Shown here: one piece after another, positions 26,133-35,050 of the stretch | How the letters are laid out: each line of letters opens with the position of its first letter | Position numbering within the stretch: the first letter of the stretch is position 1 | The notes under the pieces: generated by a model | Database searches by the model: none | Told to the model about the DNA's origin: nothing | What the model saw: only the letters and a program-made list of their open reading frames with translations | Source of the DNA: Alphaproteobacteria bacterium HGW-Alphaproteobacteria-1 | Lineage (GTDB): Bacteria > Pseudomonadota > Alphaproteobacteria > Rhodobacterales > Rhodobacteraceae | Assembly: GCA_002842985.1 (NCBI GenBank) | Contig: PHEQ01000002.1 | Coordinates: 1-64,000, forward strand | DNA length: 64,000 bases | Direction: 5' to 3' | Translations under genes and position numbers: made by a program

Positions 26133-27062
26133 ATGGGCTCGGATCCGTTGCAGGGCATCCTCGACCAGATCGCGGCGGAAGCCCGCGAGAACCCCGAGCG
26201 CGGCGGCGTCGCCGATTACATCCCCGAACTGGCCTGTATCGACCCGGATCAGTTTGCCATCGCCATCGCGCGGCCCGGCCAGCGCACCCTGACGGCGGGC
26301 GATGCGGACGTGCCCTTTTCGATCCAGTCGGTGTCCAAGCTCTTCATGTTGGCGCTGGCCCTTGGCAAGCTGGGCGACCGGCTATGGAGCCGTGTCGGGC
26401 GCGAACCTTCGGGCCATTCGTTTGATTCGATGCTGCTCCTGGAACTGGAAAAGGGCCGCCCGCGCAACCCGTTCATCAACGCGGGCGCCATCGTGACCGC
26501 CGATGCGGTGCTCGACGGCTCGACCCCGCGCGAGGCGCTCGGCGCGCTGTTGCGCTTTGTGCGCGCGGCGGCCGGAGATGACGCCATTCACATCAACGAC
26601 CGGGTCGCCGCGTCCGAGACGGCAACCGGCCATCGCAACTTTGCCCTCGCGCATTACCTGCGCTCGCATGGCAACCTGCGCAATCCGCCCGAACTGACGC
26701 TTGGCACCTATTTCCACCAATGCGCCATCGAGATGTCGTGCACCCAACTTGCCAATGCCGGTCGGTTTCTGATCGGCGGGGCGGGTGCGCCGCGCCTCGT
26801 CTCGGCGAGGCGTATCCGGCGCATCAACGCGCTGATGATGACCTGCGGGCATTATGACGGGTCGGGCGATTACGCCTATCGCGTGGGCCTGCCGGGCAAG
26901 AGCGGCGTGGGCGGCGGTATTCTCAGCATTGTGCCTGGGGTGGCCTCGGTCGCGGTGTGGTCGCCGGGGCTCAACCGCTACGGCAATTCCAAGCTCGGCA
27001 CCGAGGCGATGGAGACGCTGGCCACCCGCACCGGCTGGTCGGTGTTCGGCCCCGGCGCATGA
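26133..27062 (+). CDS. glsA: Glutaminase A
   Basis: A 309-residue serine-dependent beta-lactamase-fold glutaminase, converting glutamine to glutamate and ammonia. The nucleophile motif is SIQSVSK (Ser66, Lys69). [37 protein letters not shown] and [12 protein letters not shown] are all family blocks. The ATG abuts the hisH stop (TGAATG), so the two genes should be translationally coupled. A glutaminase is not part of the histidine pathway, so its place here is odd. It could supply ammonia or glutamate locally, or simply be a chance neighbour. Confidence 0.93.
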   Translation: MGSDPLQGILDQIAAEARENPERGGVADYIPELACIDPDQFAIAIARPGQRTLTAGDADVPFSIQSVSKLFMLALALGKLGDRLWSRVGREPSGHSFDSMLLLELEKGRPRNPFINAGAIVTADAVLDGSTPREALGALLRFVRAAAGDDAIHINDRVAASETATGHRNFALAHYLRSHGNLRNPPELTLGTYFHQCAIEMSCTQLANAGRFLIGGAGAPRLVSARRIRRINALMMTCGHYDGSGDYAYRVGLPGKSGVGGGILSIVPGVASVAVWSPGLNRYGNSKLGTEAMETLATRTGWSVFGPGA

Positions 27063-27078
27063 CCGGGGCCGCGCGCCA

Positions 27079-27468
27079 TCACTTCACCCGCTGCCAGGTC
27101 CCGCCGTCGCGGCAGATCCCCATGACGCAGCCGCTGACCTTGAGCGTGTCGCCGCTCAGGTGCAGTTTGGAATTGTAGGTCTTGCCGCGATCCGGGCTGT
27201 AGACCTTGCCCTTGTATTGCCCGCCGCCAGTTGGCACCGTCTCGGAGATGATGTTGCGCCCGATATTCTCGCTTGCGATCTCCTGACCGGCGGAATTGAA
27301 GGATTTGACCAGCTTGCCGCACACCGCGTTGCCGCAGGGGGCGACCTGGATCAGGCCCGAATTGCCGTTGTCATCGCCGGCCGTGCGCCACATGCCCAAA
27401 AGCGGCTCGGCCATGGCCGTGCCTGCCCCAAGGCTCAGAACCGCCGTGATCATCAGAAACTTGCGCAT
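27079..27468 (-). CDS. DUF2147 exported protein
   Basis: A 129-residue secreted protein. A clear signal peptide ends at AMA. It continues with the DUF2147 pattern LLGMWRTAGDDNGNSGLIQVAPCGNAVCGKLV, then YKGKVYSPDRGKTYNSKLHLSGDTLKVSGC. Four cysteines could form two disulfides. Function unknown for the family; some members are induced by envelope stress. It sits antisense-oriented between glsA and hisA, with its own AGGGAGG ribosome-binding site. Confidence 0.88.
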   Translation of the reverse strand: MRKFLMITAVLSLGAGTAMAEPLLGMWRTAGDDNGNSGLIQVAPCGNAVCGKLVKSFNSAGQEIASENIGRNIISETVPTGGGQYKGKVYSPDRGKTYNSKLHLSGDTLKVSGCVMGICRDGGTWQRVK

Positions 27469-27611
27469 GTCGTTGTCCTCCCTGACTGCTGGGGAAATCC
27501 TCTGACAGCGAAGGCGCTGAAATCAAGTCTGACGTTGGGTCGCGGCGGGTCGCGTTGCAAATCCCGCGCGAGCATGCATAACCCCGCGCAGCAGACACGA
27601 AAGGTGCACCG

Positions 27612-28334
27612 ATGATCCTCTATCCCGCAATCGACCTCAAGGACGGCAAGGCCGTGCGCCTGCTGCGCGGCGACATGGGCGCGGCCACCGTGTTCAACGA
27701 GGACCCGGCGGCGCAGGCGATGGAATTCGTCGCGGCGGGCTGCGAATGGCTGCATCTTGTGGATCTCAACGGTGCCTTTGCCGGGGCACCGGTCAATGCC
27801 GCGCCGGTCGAGGCGATCCTTGCCGCCTGCAAGGTGCCCGCACAGCTTGGCGGCGGGATTCGGGACATGGCCACCATCGAGCGCTGGCTCGACCGCGGGC
27901 TGGCGCGGGTGATCCTCGGGACCGTGGCGGTCGAGAACCCCACCCTTGTGCGCGAGGCGGCGCGCGCCTTTGCGGGGCAGGTCGCGGTGGGGATCGACGC
28001 GCGGGGCGGGCGCGTGGCCACCAAGGGCTGGGCCGAGGAAACCGATGTGGACGCAACCGACCTTGCGCGCTCGTTCGAGGATGCCGGGGTGGCCGCGATC
28101 ATCTACACCGACATCAACCGCGACGGCGCCATGCAGGGGCCGAATATCGAGGCCACGGCGGCGCTGGCGCGGGCGGTGTCGATCCCGGTCATCGCCTCGG
28201 GCGGGGTGTCGTCGCTCGAGGATCTCATCGCGCTGCGCGATTGCGGCGCGGGTCTGAACGGCGCCATATCCGGGCGCGCGCTCTATGACGGGGCGCTTGA
28301 TCTGCGCGCGGCGCTGGCCGCGCTCGGGGGCTGA
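27612..28334 (+). CDS. hisA: Phosphoribosylformimino-5-aminoimidazole carboxamide ribotide isomerase
   Basis: A 240-residue TIM barrel for step four of histidine synthesis (an Amadori rearrangement of ProFAR). The paired catalytic aspartates are Asp8 (YPAIDLKDG) and Asp129 (VGIDARGG). Phosphate loops GGGIRDM and ASGGVSS are present. The ribosome-binding site is AAGGTG. Confidence 0.96.
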   Translation: MILYPAIDLKDGKAVRLLRGDMGAATVFNEDPAAQAMEFVAAGCEWLHLVDLNGAFAGAPVNAAPVEAILAACKVPAQLGGGIRDMATIERWLDRGLARVILGTVAVENPTLVREAARAFAGQVAVGIDARGGRVATKGWAEETDVDATDLARSFEDAGVAAIIYTDINRDGAMQGPNIEATAALARAVSIPVIASGGVSSLEDLIALRDCGAGLNGAISGRALYDGALDLRAALAALGG

Positions 28335-28338
28335 GCCG

Positions 28339-28788
28339 TTATTGCGCGGCAGAGGCCGTGAGCTTGGCCAGCGCCCCCGCCATCATTTTGATGTAGGGCG
28401 CATCATCGTCGATCGAAAGATCGTCGAACATATCTTCGGGGTCTTTATAGGCGATCCAGACCTGCCCCCCGGCATCCTCATAAACCAGCACCCGCAGCGG
28501 CAGAAAGAGGCCCGCGCGCGGATCGTCCTGCATCGCCGCCGTGCCCATCTTCGGGTTGCCGAAGATCAGCAGTTGCGATGGCGCAAGCGTCATATCCACG
28601 CTCGCCGCGCCTGCGGCATGATCGACCCGGGCAAACACCGTGGCCCCCGCCCCGCTCACAGCCGCCTCGAGCCGGTCCATGGTGGCGGGCACATCTGCCC
28701 CGGCACGAAGCCTGATGATGTCGTCATCGCTGGCGAAGGCGGGCAGCGCCGCCAGTGTGATAGCCACCGCACCCAGAAATCGTCTCAT
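28339..28788 (-). CDS. DUF302 exported protein
   Basis: A 149-residue secreted protein with signal peptide [19 protein letters not shown]. It is followed by a DUF302 domain ([25 protein letters not shown], then [31 protein letters not shown]). The family is small, dimeric and of unknown role. The start at 28788 has GGAGGG. It is antisense-oriented between hisA and hisF, the second such insertion in this his region. Confidence 0.88.
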   Translation of the reverse strand: MRRFLGAVAITLAALPAFASDDDIIRLRAGADVPATMDRLEAAVSGAGATVFARVDHAAGAASVDMTLAPSQLLIFGNPKMGTAAMQDDPRAGLFLPLRVLVYEDAGGQVWIAYKDPEDMFDDLSIDDDAPYIKMMAGALAKLTASAAQ

Positions 28789-28891
28789 GAAACCCTCCGT
28801 GAATGATCTTGCGAATCTGCGTCGCATCCTCTGGCATCCTGACGGATTTGCCCATAGAAACCGTGACACTGTCACCAAACCCGGCGAACCC

Positions 28892-29656
28892 ATGCTCAAG
28901 ACCCGCATCATCCCCTGCCTTGACGTGGCCGACGGGCGCGTGGTCAAGGGCGTGAACTTCGTAGACCTGCGCGACGCGGGCGATCCGGTCGATGCCGCGC
29001 GTGCCTATGATGCGGCGGGGGCGGACGAGCTGTGTTTCCTCGACATCCACGCCACGCACGAAAATCGTGGCACCATGTTCGACGTGGTGCGCCGCACCGC
29101 CGAAGCCTGTTACATCCCGCTGACCGTGGGCGGCGGCGTGCGCGCGCCCGAGGATGTGCGCGCGCTGCTTCTGGCGGGGGCGGACAAGGTCAGCTTCAAC
29201 TCGGCGGCGGTGGCCGACCCGGAGGTCGTGGCGCGTGCCGCAGACCGTTTCGGTAGCCAATGTATCGTGGTGGCCATCGACGCCAAGACCGTCGCCCCCG
29301 GTCGGTGGGAAATTTTCACCCATGGCGGCCGCAAACCCACCGGGATCGACGCGGTCGAATTCGCGCGTCTGGTCGCGGACAAGGGCGCGGGCGAGATCCT
29401 GCTCACCTCGATGGACCGCGACGGGACGCGCGCGGGATTCAACATCCCGCTGACCCGCGCCATCGCCGATGCGGTGGATGTTCCCGTCATCGCGAGCGGT
29501 GGTGTCGGCACGCTCGACCACCTTGTCGAGGGGGTGACCGAGGGCCATGCCTCGGCTGTTCTCGCCGCCTCGATCTTTCACTTTGGCACCTACACCATCG
29601 CCGAGGCCAAGGCGCATATGGCCGCCGCCGGCATCCCCATGAGGCTGGCCGCATGA
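28892..29656 (+). CDS. hisF: Imidazole glycerol phosphate synthase, cyclase subunit
   Basis: A 254-residue TIM barrel that closes the imidazole ring using ammonia from HisH. The catalytic aspartates are Asp11 ([10 protein letters not shown]) and Asp130 (VVAIDAK). Phosphate motifs TVGGGVR and ASGGVGT are present. The stop overlaps the hisE start as ATGA. Confidence 0.97.
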   Translation: MLKTRIIPCLDVADGRVVKGVNFVDLRDAGDPVDAARAYDAAGADELCFLDIHATHENRGTMFDVVRRTAEACYIPLTVGGGVRAPEDVRALLLAGADKVSFNSAAVADPEVVARAADRFGSQCIVVAIDAKTVAPGRWEIFTHGGRKPTGIDAVEFARLVADKGAGEILLTSMDRDGTRAGFNIPLTRAIADAVDVPVIASGGVGTLDHLVEGVTEGHASAVLAASIFHFGTYTIAEAKAHMAAAGIPMRLAA

Positions 29657-29967
29657 CCCTTGACGATCTCGCCCGCATCATCGCCGTCCGCGCACAAGCC
29701 GCCCCCGATGAAAGCTGGACCGCCAAGCTTCTGGCCAAAGGCCCCGAGAAATGCGCCGAAAAATTCGGCGAAGAGGCCGTCGAGGCGATCATCGAGGCGG
29801 TGAAGGGCGACCGCGCGCGCCTGACATCAGAGGCGGCAGATGTTCTTTTTCACCTGCTGGTCATGCTGCAATCGCGTGGTGTGACGCTGGATGACGTGAT
29901 GGCCGAATTGGCGCGCCGACAGGGCACCTCCGGCCTCTCCGAAAAAGCCTCTCGTCCGAAAGACTAA
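29653..29967 (+). CDS. hisE: Phosphoribosyl-ATP pyrophosphohydrolase
   Basis: A 104-residue all-alpha MazG-like pyrophosphatase for step two of histidine synthesis. [20 protein letters not shown] and [16 protein letters not shown] carry the acidic metal-binding residues. It is a stand-alone HisE (no HisI fusion) and translationally coupled to hisF. Confidence 0.95.
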   Translation: MTLDDLARIIAVRAQAAPDESWTAKLLAKGPEKCAEKFGEEAVEAIIEAVKGDRARLTSEAADVLFHLLVMLQSRGVTLDDVMAELARRQGTSGLSEKASRPKD

Positions 29968-29971
29968 GCTG

Positions 29972-30262
29972 ATGATCCGTCACATCGTGTTCTTTTCCGC
30001 TGCCAATCCCGACAATGTCGAGCGCATCCGCGAGGCGCTTATGATGCTGGCGGATATTCCCCATGCCCGCCATTTCGAGGTGGGGCGCAACCTGCAAAGC
30101 GATGCCATCGCGGGGGCGCGCGTCGATCTTGTGGTTTATGCCGAGTTCGAGAACGAGGCGGCCCTTGCCGCCTACAAGGCGCACCCGATCTATGCCGAGT
30201 GCATCGCGTTGGTGCGGCCCCTGCGCGACCAACGTATCGCCGCCGATTTCAAGTCTGGCTGA
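29972..30262 (+). CDS. Dabb-family stress-responsive alpha/beta barrel protein
   Basis: A 96-residue dimeric alpha/beta-barrel protein (MIRHIVFFSAANPDNVERIREALMML, HFEVGRNL, DLVVYAEFENEAALAAYKAHP), as in Dabb domains. Some relatives are enzymes; most have no known role. It starts four bases after hisE, so it is the last gene of the his transcript, ended by a double hairpin. Confidence 0.85.
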   Translation: MIRHIVFFSAANPDNVERIREALMMLADIPHARHFEVGRNLQSDAIAGARVDLVVYAEFENEAALAAYKAHPIYAECIALVRPLRDQRIAADFKSG

Positions 30263-30272
30263 GCGGGGTTCG

Positions 30273-30302
30273 CCGGGAATTTTTTCTCGGAAAAATTCCC
30301 GG
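30273..30302. terminator. First of two tandem hairpins
   Basis: A 12-bp perfect stem (CCGGGAATTTTT with AAAAATTCCCGG) and a six-base loop TCTCGG, 10 bases after the Dabb stop. The A/T half of the stem gives U- or A-rich flanks in either direction, so it can work as a bidirectional terminator. Confidence 0.8.
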
Positions 30303-30330
30303 CCCAAGAAAATTCGCGAATTTTCTTGGG
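30303..30330. terminator. Second tandem hairpin: perfect 28-base palindrome
   Basis: CCCAAGAAAATTCG followed by its exact reverse complement. It abuts the first hairpin with no gap and ends eight bases before the amidase stop on the other strand. It probably blocks read-through between the convergent his and amidase transcripts. Confidence 0.7.
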
Positions 30331-30338
30331 TTCGTCGC

Positions 30339-31676
30339 TCAGGAAATCGCTCTGAGCGCGTCCTCGACCGCCTTTGCCACGCGCAACAGCCGCTCTTCCT
30401 GAAACGGTTTGCCGCACAGCAACAGGCCACAGGACGGCACGCCCGTGGGCAGCGTCACGGCGCAAAGCCACATCAGGTTGCCCACGCGTGTGTTGCGCAG
30501 CGTCAGCAGGTTCTCGGTCACGTAATAGGCGCCATCGCGCATCAGCCGCTCGCAGTCCGGCGGCAGGTTGGGCGCGGCGGGCATCAGCACCGCGTCATAG
30601 CCCGCGACCCGCGCGTTCCAACTCGCGCGCAGCTTCTCCAGTTTCTGCCATGCGGCCACATAATCGGCGGCGGAAATCTCGCGCCCGCCCCGGAACCGCT
30701 CCAGAATCGGCGCGAACATCTTGTCAGGAGCGGCCTCGATCACATCGCGCCAGAGGCCGTAAGCCTCACCCGTGAACAGCGCGGGCGAGAGCGGCATGGC
30801 CTCGGCCACTTCGGGCGCAGCGATCTCCTCGATCACGGCCCCGGCGGCACGCAAGCGGTCGATGGCCCCCGCATGGGCCGCCTCGGGCGTCTCGCGCAGA
30901 TCGTCGAGCACGATGGTGGTGAGCGTCGCAAACCGCAGGCCGCGTAGCGACGCGCCACGCAGATCGGCGGGCTTGCCGCCTTCGAGCGCGGCGAGCATCA
31001 GGGCCGCGTCCTCGACCGATCGGGCCAGCGGCCCGACCGTATCGAAACGCGCGGCAAGCGGCACCACACCGTCAAGCGACAGCCGCGTGGCCGTGGTTTT
31101 CAACCCCACAAGATCGTTCCACGCCGAGGGGATGCGCACCGAGCCGCCCGTGTCCGACCCGATTCCGCAGGCCGCCAGACCGAAGGCCACGCTTGCCGCC
31201 GCGCCCGAAGAGGACCCGCCCGGCACGGCATCGGCGTCATTGACGCAAGGCGGGGTGGCGGTGATCGGGTTGAGACCAAGGCCGGAAAAGGCCAGTTCGC
31301 TCATATGCGTCTTGCCCAAACATACCAGCCCCGCCGCCGTCGCGGTGCGCAGCACCTCGGCATCGCGGTCGGGCACGCGGCCCTTGAGCAGGGCCGATCC
31401 CGCCTCGGTCGCCACGCCCGCGCTGTCGAAAAGATCTTTCCAACTGATCGGCACGCCATCGAGCGGGCCGCGCCGCTGCCCTGCCTTCGCCCGCGCCGCC
31501 GCCGCCGCCGCCTCGGCGCGGGCGCGCGTCTCGGTCACGACGCTGTAGATCGCGTCGCGTAGCGGGTGCGCCGCGATCGCCGCGAGGTAGGTGTCGGTCA
31601 GCGCCTCCGGGTCGATCGCGCCGCCTTCGATCCCGCGCCCCAGATCGGTCGCGCTCATGGTAAGCCAGTCCTGCAT
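30339..31676 (-). CDS. Amidase (amidase-signature family)
   Basis: A 445-residue hydrolase with the Ser-cisSer-Lys triad: Lys in ISWKDLFD, and serines in the Gly/Ser loop VPGGSSSGAAASVA with the GSDTGGSVRIPSAW block. The start at 31676 has GGAGG six bases upstream; an ATG two codons earlier touches the ribosome-binding site. The substrate is unknown; the nearest types are GatA-like amidases and aryl or indole amide hydrolases, and there is no gatB or gatC beside it. A second amidase of the family is at 45803-47137. Divergent from ubiH. Confidence 0.9.
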   Translation of the reverse strand: MQDWLTMSATDLGRGIEGGAIDPEALTDTYLAAIAAHPLRDAIYSVVTETRARAEAAAAAARAKAGQRRGPLDGVPISWKDLFDSAGVATEAGSALLKGRVPDRDAEVLRTATAAGLVCLGKTHMSELAFSGLGLNPITATPPCVNDADAVPGGSSSGAAASVAFGLAACGIGSDTGGSVRIPSAWNDLVGLKTTATRLSLDGVVPLAARFDTVGPLARSVEDAALMLAALEGGKPADLRGASLRGLRFATLTTIVLDDLRETPEAAHAGAIDRLRAAGAVIEEIAAPEVAEAMPLSPALFTGEAYGLWRDVIEAAPDKMFAPILERFRGGREISAADYVAAWQKLEKLRASWNARVAGYDAVLMPAAPNLPPDCERLMRDGAYYVTENLLTLRNTRVGNLMWLCAVTLPTGVPSCGLLLCGKPFQEERLLRVAKAVEDALRAIS

Positions 31677-31756
31677 TGCCATCCTCCCGCTTTGCCCCAT
31701 TGCTAGCGGCACGAGGGCGCATGGACAATCCCGCGCGCGCGCACATATTGAGGGGC

Positions 31757-32974
31757 ATGGAAAAGATGCGCGACCTTCTCATTGTCGGCGGCGGCCTCAA
31801 CGGCCCCGCACTTGCCCTTGCCGCAGCGAAGGCGGGCCTTACCAGCACCGTGATCGACGCGCTGCCCGAACTCACCCGCAGAAACGCCGCCTTTGACGGT
31901 CGGGCCTATGCACTGGCGCTCTCTTCGGTGCGGCTCTTGCGTAACCTTGGCCTCTGGGAGCGGGTGGCGGATACCGCCCAGCCGATGCTGGAAATCAAGG
32001 TCTCGGACGGGCGCGCGGGCGAGGGGCCGTCTCCCTTCTTTTTGCATTTCGACCATGCCGAGATCGAGGAAGGCCCGATGGGCCACATGCTCGAGGACCG
32101 CTTTTTGCGCCGCGCGCTGATCGACGCGATGCAGGAGGCGCCCGAGATCATCCAGCTTTCCGGCGACGCGGTCGTGGCGCAAAAGGTCGGGCCGCAGGGT
32201 GTTACGCTCTCGCTCGCCTCGGGCGAAACGCTCCGCGCGCGCGTGCTCGTCGGGGCCGACGGACGGGGTTCGGGCACCGCCGCGCGCGCGGGGATCCGGC
32301 GGACCGGCTGGGGTTATGGTCAGACCGCGCTGGTTGCGGCCATCGAACACGACTTGCCCCATCGCGGCATCGCACATCAGTTCTTCATGCCCCCCGGCCC
32401 GCTGGCGATCCTGCCGCTGCCGGGCAATGTCAGCTCTATCGTCTGGAGCGAGACCGACGAGACCGCCGCGCGCTTTGCCGCCCTGCCCGATGACGCCTTC
32501 ATGGAGGTGCTGCGGCCGCGCTTCGGCGATTTTCTGGGCGAGATCAAGCTGCGTGGCAAGCGTTTTACCTATCCGCTCAGCCTGACCGTGGCCAACAGCC
32601 TTGTCGCGGACCGTCTCGCGCTCATCGGCGACGCGGCCCACGGGATGCACCCCATCGCCGGGCAGGGCCTCAATGCCGGGCTGCGCGACGTGGCGGCGCT
32701 GGCGCAGGTGCTGGGCGAGGCCACCCGCCGGGGCGAGGAGATCGGCGCGCCCGACGTTCTTGCGCGCTATCAGCAATGGCGGCGCTTCGACACGGCCACG
32801 CTGGCGCTGGCCACGGACCTTACCAACCGACTATTTTCCAATGACAATCCCTTGCTGCGCGCCGCGCGCGACCTTGGCATGGGGGCCATCTCGCACTTGC
32901 CCGCCCTGCGTCGCGGCTTCATCCGCGAGGCGGCAGGGCTCACCGGCGACTTGCCCGCGCTGATGAAGGGCTGA
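31757..32974 (+). CDS. UbiH/UbiF/COQ6-family FAD monooxygenase
   Basis: A 405-residue flavin hydroxylase of ubiquinone biosynthesis. The N-terminal FAD motif is LLIVGGGLNGPALALAAAKAG, the middle RVLVGADGRGS, and the C-terminal GDAAHGMHPIAGQGLNAG. These are the three hallmarks of the family. Which ring position it hydroxylates cannot be told from sequence. The start is at 31757 after GAGGGG, or nine bases further at 31766. Confidence 0.9.
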   Translation: MEKMRDLLIVGGGLNGPALALAAAKAGLTSTVIDALPELTRRNAAFDGRAYALALSSVRLLRNLGLWERVADTAQPMLEIKVSDGRAGEGPSPFFLHFDHAEIEEGPMGHMLEDRFLRRALIDAMQEAPEIIQLSGDAVVAQKVGPQGVTLSLASGETLRARVLVGADGRGSGTAARAGIRRTGWGYGQTALVAAIEHDLPHRGIAHQFFMPPGPLAILPLPGNVSSIVWSETDETAARFAALPDDAFMEVLRPRFGDFLGEIKLRGKRFTYPLSLTVANSLVADRLALIGDAAHGMHPIAGQGLNAGLRDVAALAQVLGEATRRGEEIGAPDVLARYQQWRRFDTATLALATDLTNRLFSNDNPLLRAARDLGMGAISHLPALRRGFIREAAGLTGDLPALMKG

Positions 32975-33054
32975 CACCCCTCCTTACGCCCTGCCTTGAC
33001 GCCATGAGGCGAAATGCCCACTGTCCGCGCGATCTTTGCCCCCGAGGAGCCGTA

Positions 33055-34344
33055 ATGGCCGCAACGCCCCCCCCCTTTGCCCCGTTTGAGTGGATGATCG
33101 CCTGGCGCTACCTGCGCGCGCGCCGCGCCGAGGGCGGCGTCAGCGTGATGACCTGGATCAGCCTTGTGGGCATCACGCTGGCGGTCTTTGCGCTGATTGC
33201 AACGCTGTCGGTGCGCTCGGGGTTTCGCGCGGAATTCGTCGATACGATCCTTGGTGCCAATGCCCATGCCACCCTTTATCAAGCCGGACAGGCCGACCCG
33301 CTGACCGGGCGCGTCGACCGCACCATCGCCGAGTATGAGGCGATGGCCGAGCGGCTGCGCGCGGTCGAGGGCGTCACCCGCGCGGCACCGCTCGTGAAGG
33401 GGCAGGTCATGGCCACGGCGAACGGGCGCAACGCGGGCGTGCAGGTCTTTGGCATCGCCCCGGCGGACCTGCTGACCATCCCGCGCGTGGCCGACCCCGA
33501 GACCGGGCGCGGCGATATCACGGAGTTCGAGACGGGCATCGCCATCGGCAGCGGCGTGGCGCAGGAGCTGGGCCTGTCGCTGGGCGACCGTATCCGCCTG
33601 ATCTCGCCCGACGGGGTCAAGACGCCGCTTGGCACAAGCCCCCGGATCAACGCCTATGAAGTGACCTATATCTTCTCGGCCGGGCGCTATGATATCGACC
33701 GCGTGCGCGTCTATCTGCCCTTCGCCGAGGCGCAGAGCTATTTCAACCGCGACGGGCGCGCCGACGAGATCGAGGTCATGGTGCGAGACCCCGAGCGGGT
33801 GGACGACATGATCCCGGCGCTGTTGCGGGCGGGCGGCGACCGGTCGCTGGTCTGGACATGGCAGGATTCGAGCGGATCGTTCCTGCGCGCGCTGGAGGTG
33901 GAGGATAACGTGATGTTCGTGATCCTCTCGATTCTCGTGCTGATTGCCACGCTCAACATCACCTCGGGCCTTGTCATGCTGGTCAAGAACAAGGGGCGCG
34001 ATATCGGCATCCTGCGCACCATGGGGCTGAGCGAAGGCTCGATCCTGCGTGTCTTCTTTATCTGCGGGGCCTTTACGGGACTGATCGGTACGGCGGCGGG
34101 GGTGATCCTGGGCTGCCTCTTCGCCCTCTATATCGACCCGATTTTCTCGTTCGTGAACATGATGATGGGCGGGCAGGTCTGGGATCCGTCGATCCGGGGC
34201 ATCTATCACCTGCCGGCGAAATTGCAGGCGGGCGACGTGCTCACGGCCGTGGCGCTGTCGCTTGGCCTGAGCTTCGTGGTCACGCTTTTCCCGGCGCGGC
34301 GCGCGGCGCGGATGAACCCGGTGGAGGCGCTGCGCTATGAGTGA
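33055..34344 (+). CDS. lolC: Lipoprotein-releasing ABC transporter permease (LolC/LolE)
   Basis: A 429-residue inner-membrane MacB-type permease that extracts outer-membrane-bound lipoproteins. It has one N-terminal membrane segment (about 30-55, in [20 protein letters not shown]), a large periplasmic domain, and three C-terminal segments, including [21 protein letters not shown], the coupling region. Alphaproteobacteria usually have a single LolC/E-like permease working as a dimer. GAGGAG precedes the ATG at 33055. It overlaps lolD by eight bases. Confidence 0.92.
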   Translation: MAATPPPFAPFEWMIAWRYLRARRAEGGVSVMTWISLVGITLAVFALIATLSVRSGFRAEFVDTILGANAHATLYQAGQADPLTGRVDRTIAEYEAMAERLRAVEGVTRAAPLVKGQVMATANGRNAGVQVFGIAPADLLTIPRVADPETGRGDITEFETGIAIGSGVAQELGLSLGDRIRLISPDGVKTPLGTSPRINAYEVTYIFSAGRYDIDRVRVYLPFAEAQSYFNRDGRADEIEVMVRDPERVDDMIPALLRAGGDRSLVWTWQDSSGSFLRALEVEDNVMFVILSILVLIATLNITSGLVMLVKNKGRDIGILRTMGLSEGSILRVFFICGAFTGLIGTAAGVILGCLFALYIDPIFSFVNMMMGGQVWDPSIRGIYHLPAKLQAGDVLTAVALSLGLSFVVTLFPARRAARMNPVEALRYE

Positions 34345-35014
34345 TCCGATGCTGCGCCTTGCGGGTGTCGAGAAGGGTTATAACCGGGGTCGCGTGGGCG
34401 AAGTCCTCGTGCTCCAGGGCGTCGATCTCGAGGTGCAGCGCGGCGAGATGGTGGCGCTCGTTGCCCCCTCGGGGGCCGGAAAATCGACGCTTCTGCATAT
34501 CGCCGGGCTGCTTGACAGCGCCGATGCCGGCACGGTCGGGATCGGCGGCAAGGATGTGACCGCCCTTGGCGAGCGGGCGCGCACGGCGGTTCGGCGGCGC
34601 GAGGTGGGCTTTGTCTATCAGTTCCACCACCTTTTGCCCGAGTTCACGGCGCTGGAGAACATCGTGCTGCCGCAACTGGCCGATGGTGTGGCGCGCGCCG
34701 ATGCCGAGGCGCGGGCCGAGGCGCTGCTGGCCGAGGTGGGCGTGGCCGCGCGCGCCGGTCACCGGCCTGCGGCCATGTCGGGGGGAGAGCAACAGCGCGT
34801 GGCCTTCTGCCGGGCGCTGGCCAACCGTCCGGGGCTGCTTCTGGCGGACGAGCCGACCGGCAATCTCGATCCCGGCACCGCCGATCAGGTCTTTGCCGCA
34901 CTCGAGCGGCTGGTGCGCGGCGCGGGGCTGGCGGCGCTCATCGCCACGCACAACCTTGAGCTTGCCGCGCGGATGGACCGGGTTGTGCACCTCGATCAGG
35001 GGCGGGTGGTGTAA
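34337..35014 (+). CDS. lolD: Lipoprotein-releasing ABC transporter ATPase
   Basis: A 225-residue ATPase partner of the LolC/E permease. Walker A is APSGAGKST, the signature [15 protein letters not shown] and Walker [14 protein letters not shown]; the Q-loop [17 protein letters not shown] is typical of the LolD/MacB group. It acts together with Lnt (encoded at 12-14 kb) in lipoprotein maturation and sorting. Confidence 0.94.
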   Translation: MSDPMLRLAGVEKGYNRGRVGEVLVLQGVDLEVQRGEMVALVAPSGAGKSTLLHIAGLLDSADAGTVGIGGKDVTALGERARTAVRRREVGFVYQFHHLLPEFTALENIVLPQLADGVARADAEARAEALLAEVGVAARAGHRPAAMSGGEQQRVAFCRALANRPGLLLADEPTGNLDPGTADQVFAALERLVRGAGLAALIATHNLELAARMDRVVHLDQGRVV

Positions 35015-35017
35015 GGC

Positions 35018-35041
35018 CGCCGCCCCGCCGAGGGGGCGGCG
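35018..35041. terminator. Hairpin between convergent lolD and multicopper oxidase gene
   Basis: A 9-bp GC stem (CGCCGCCCC with GGGGCGGCG) and a six-base loop begin four bases after the lolD stop. No T-run follows on either side, so it is a moderate candidate. Confidence 0.45.
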
Positions 35042-35050
35042 ACGGATTGC

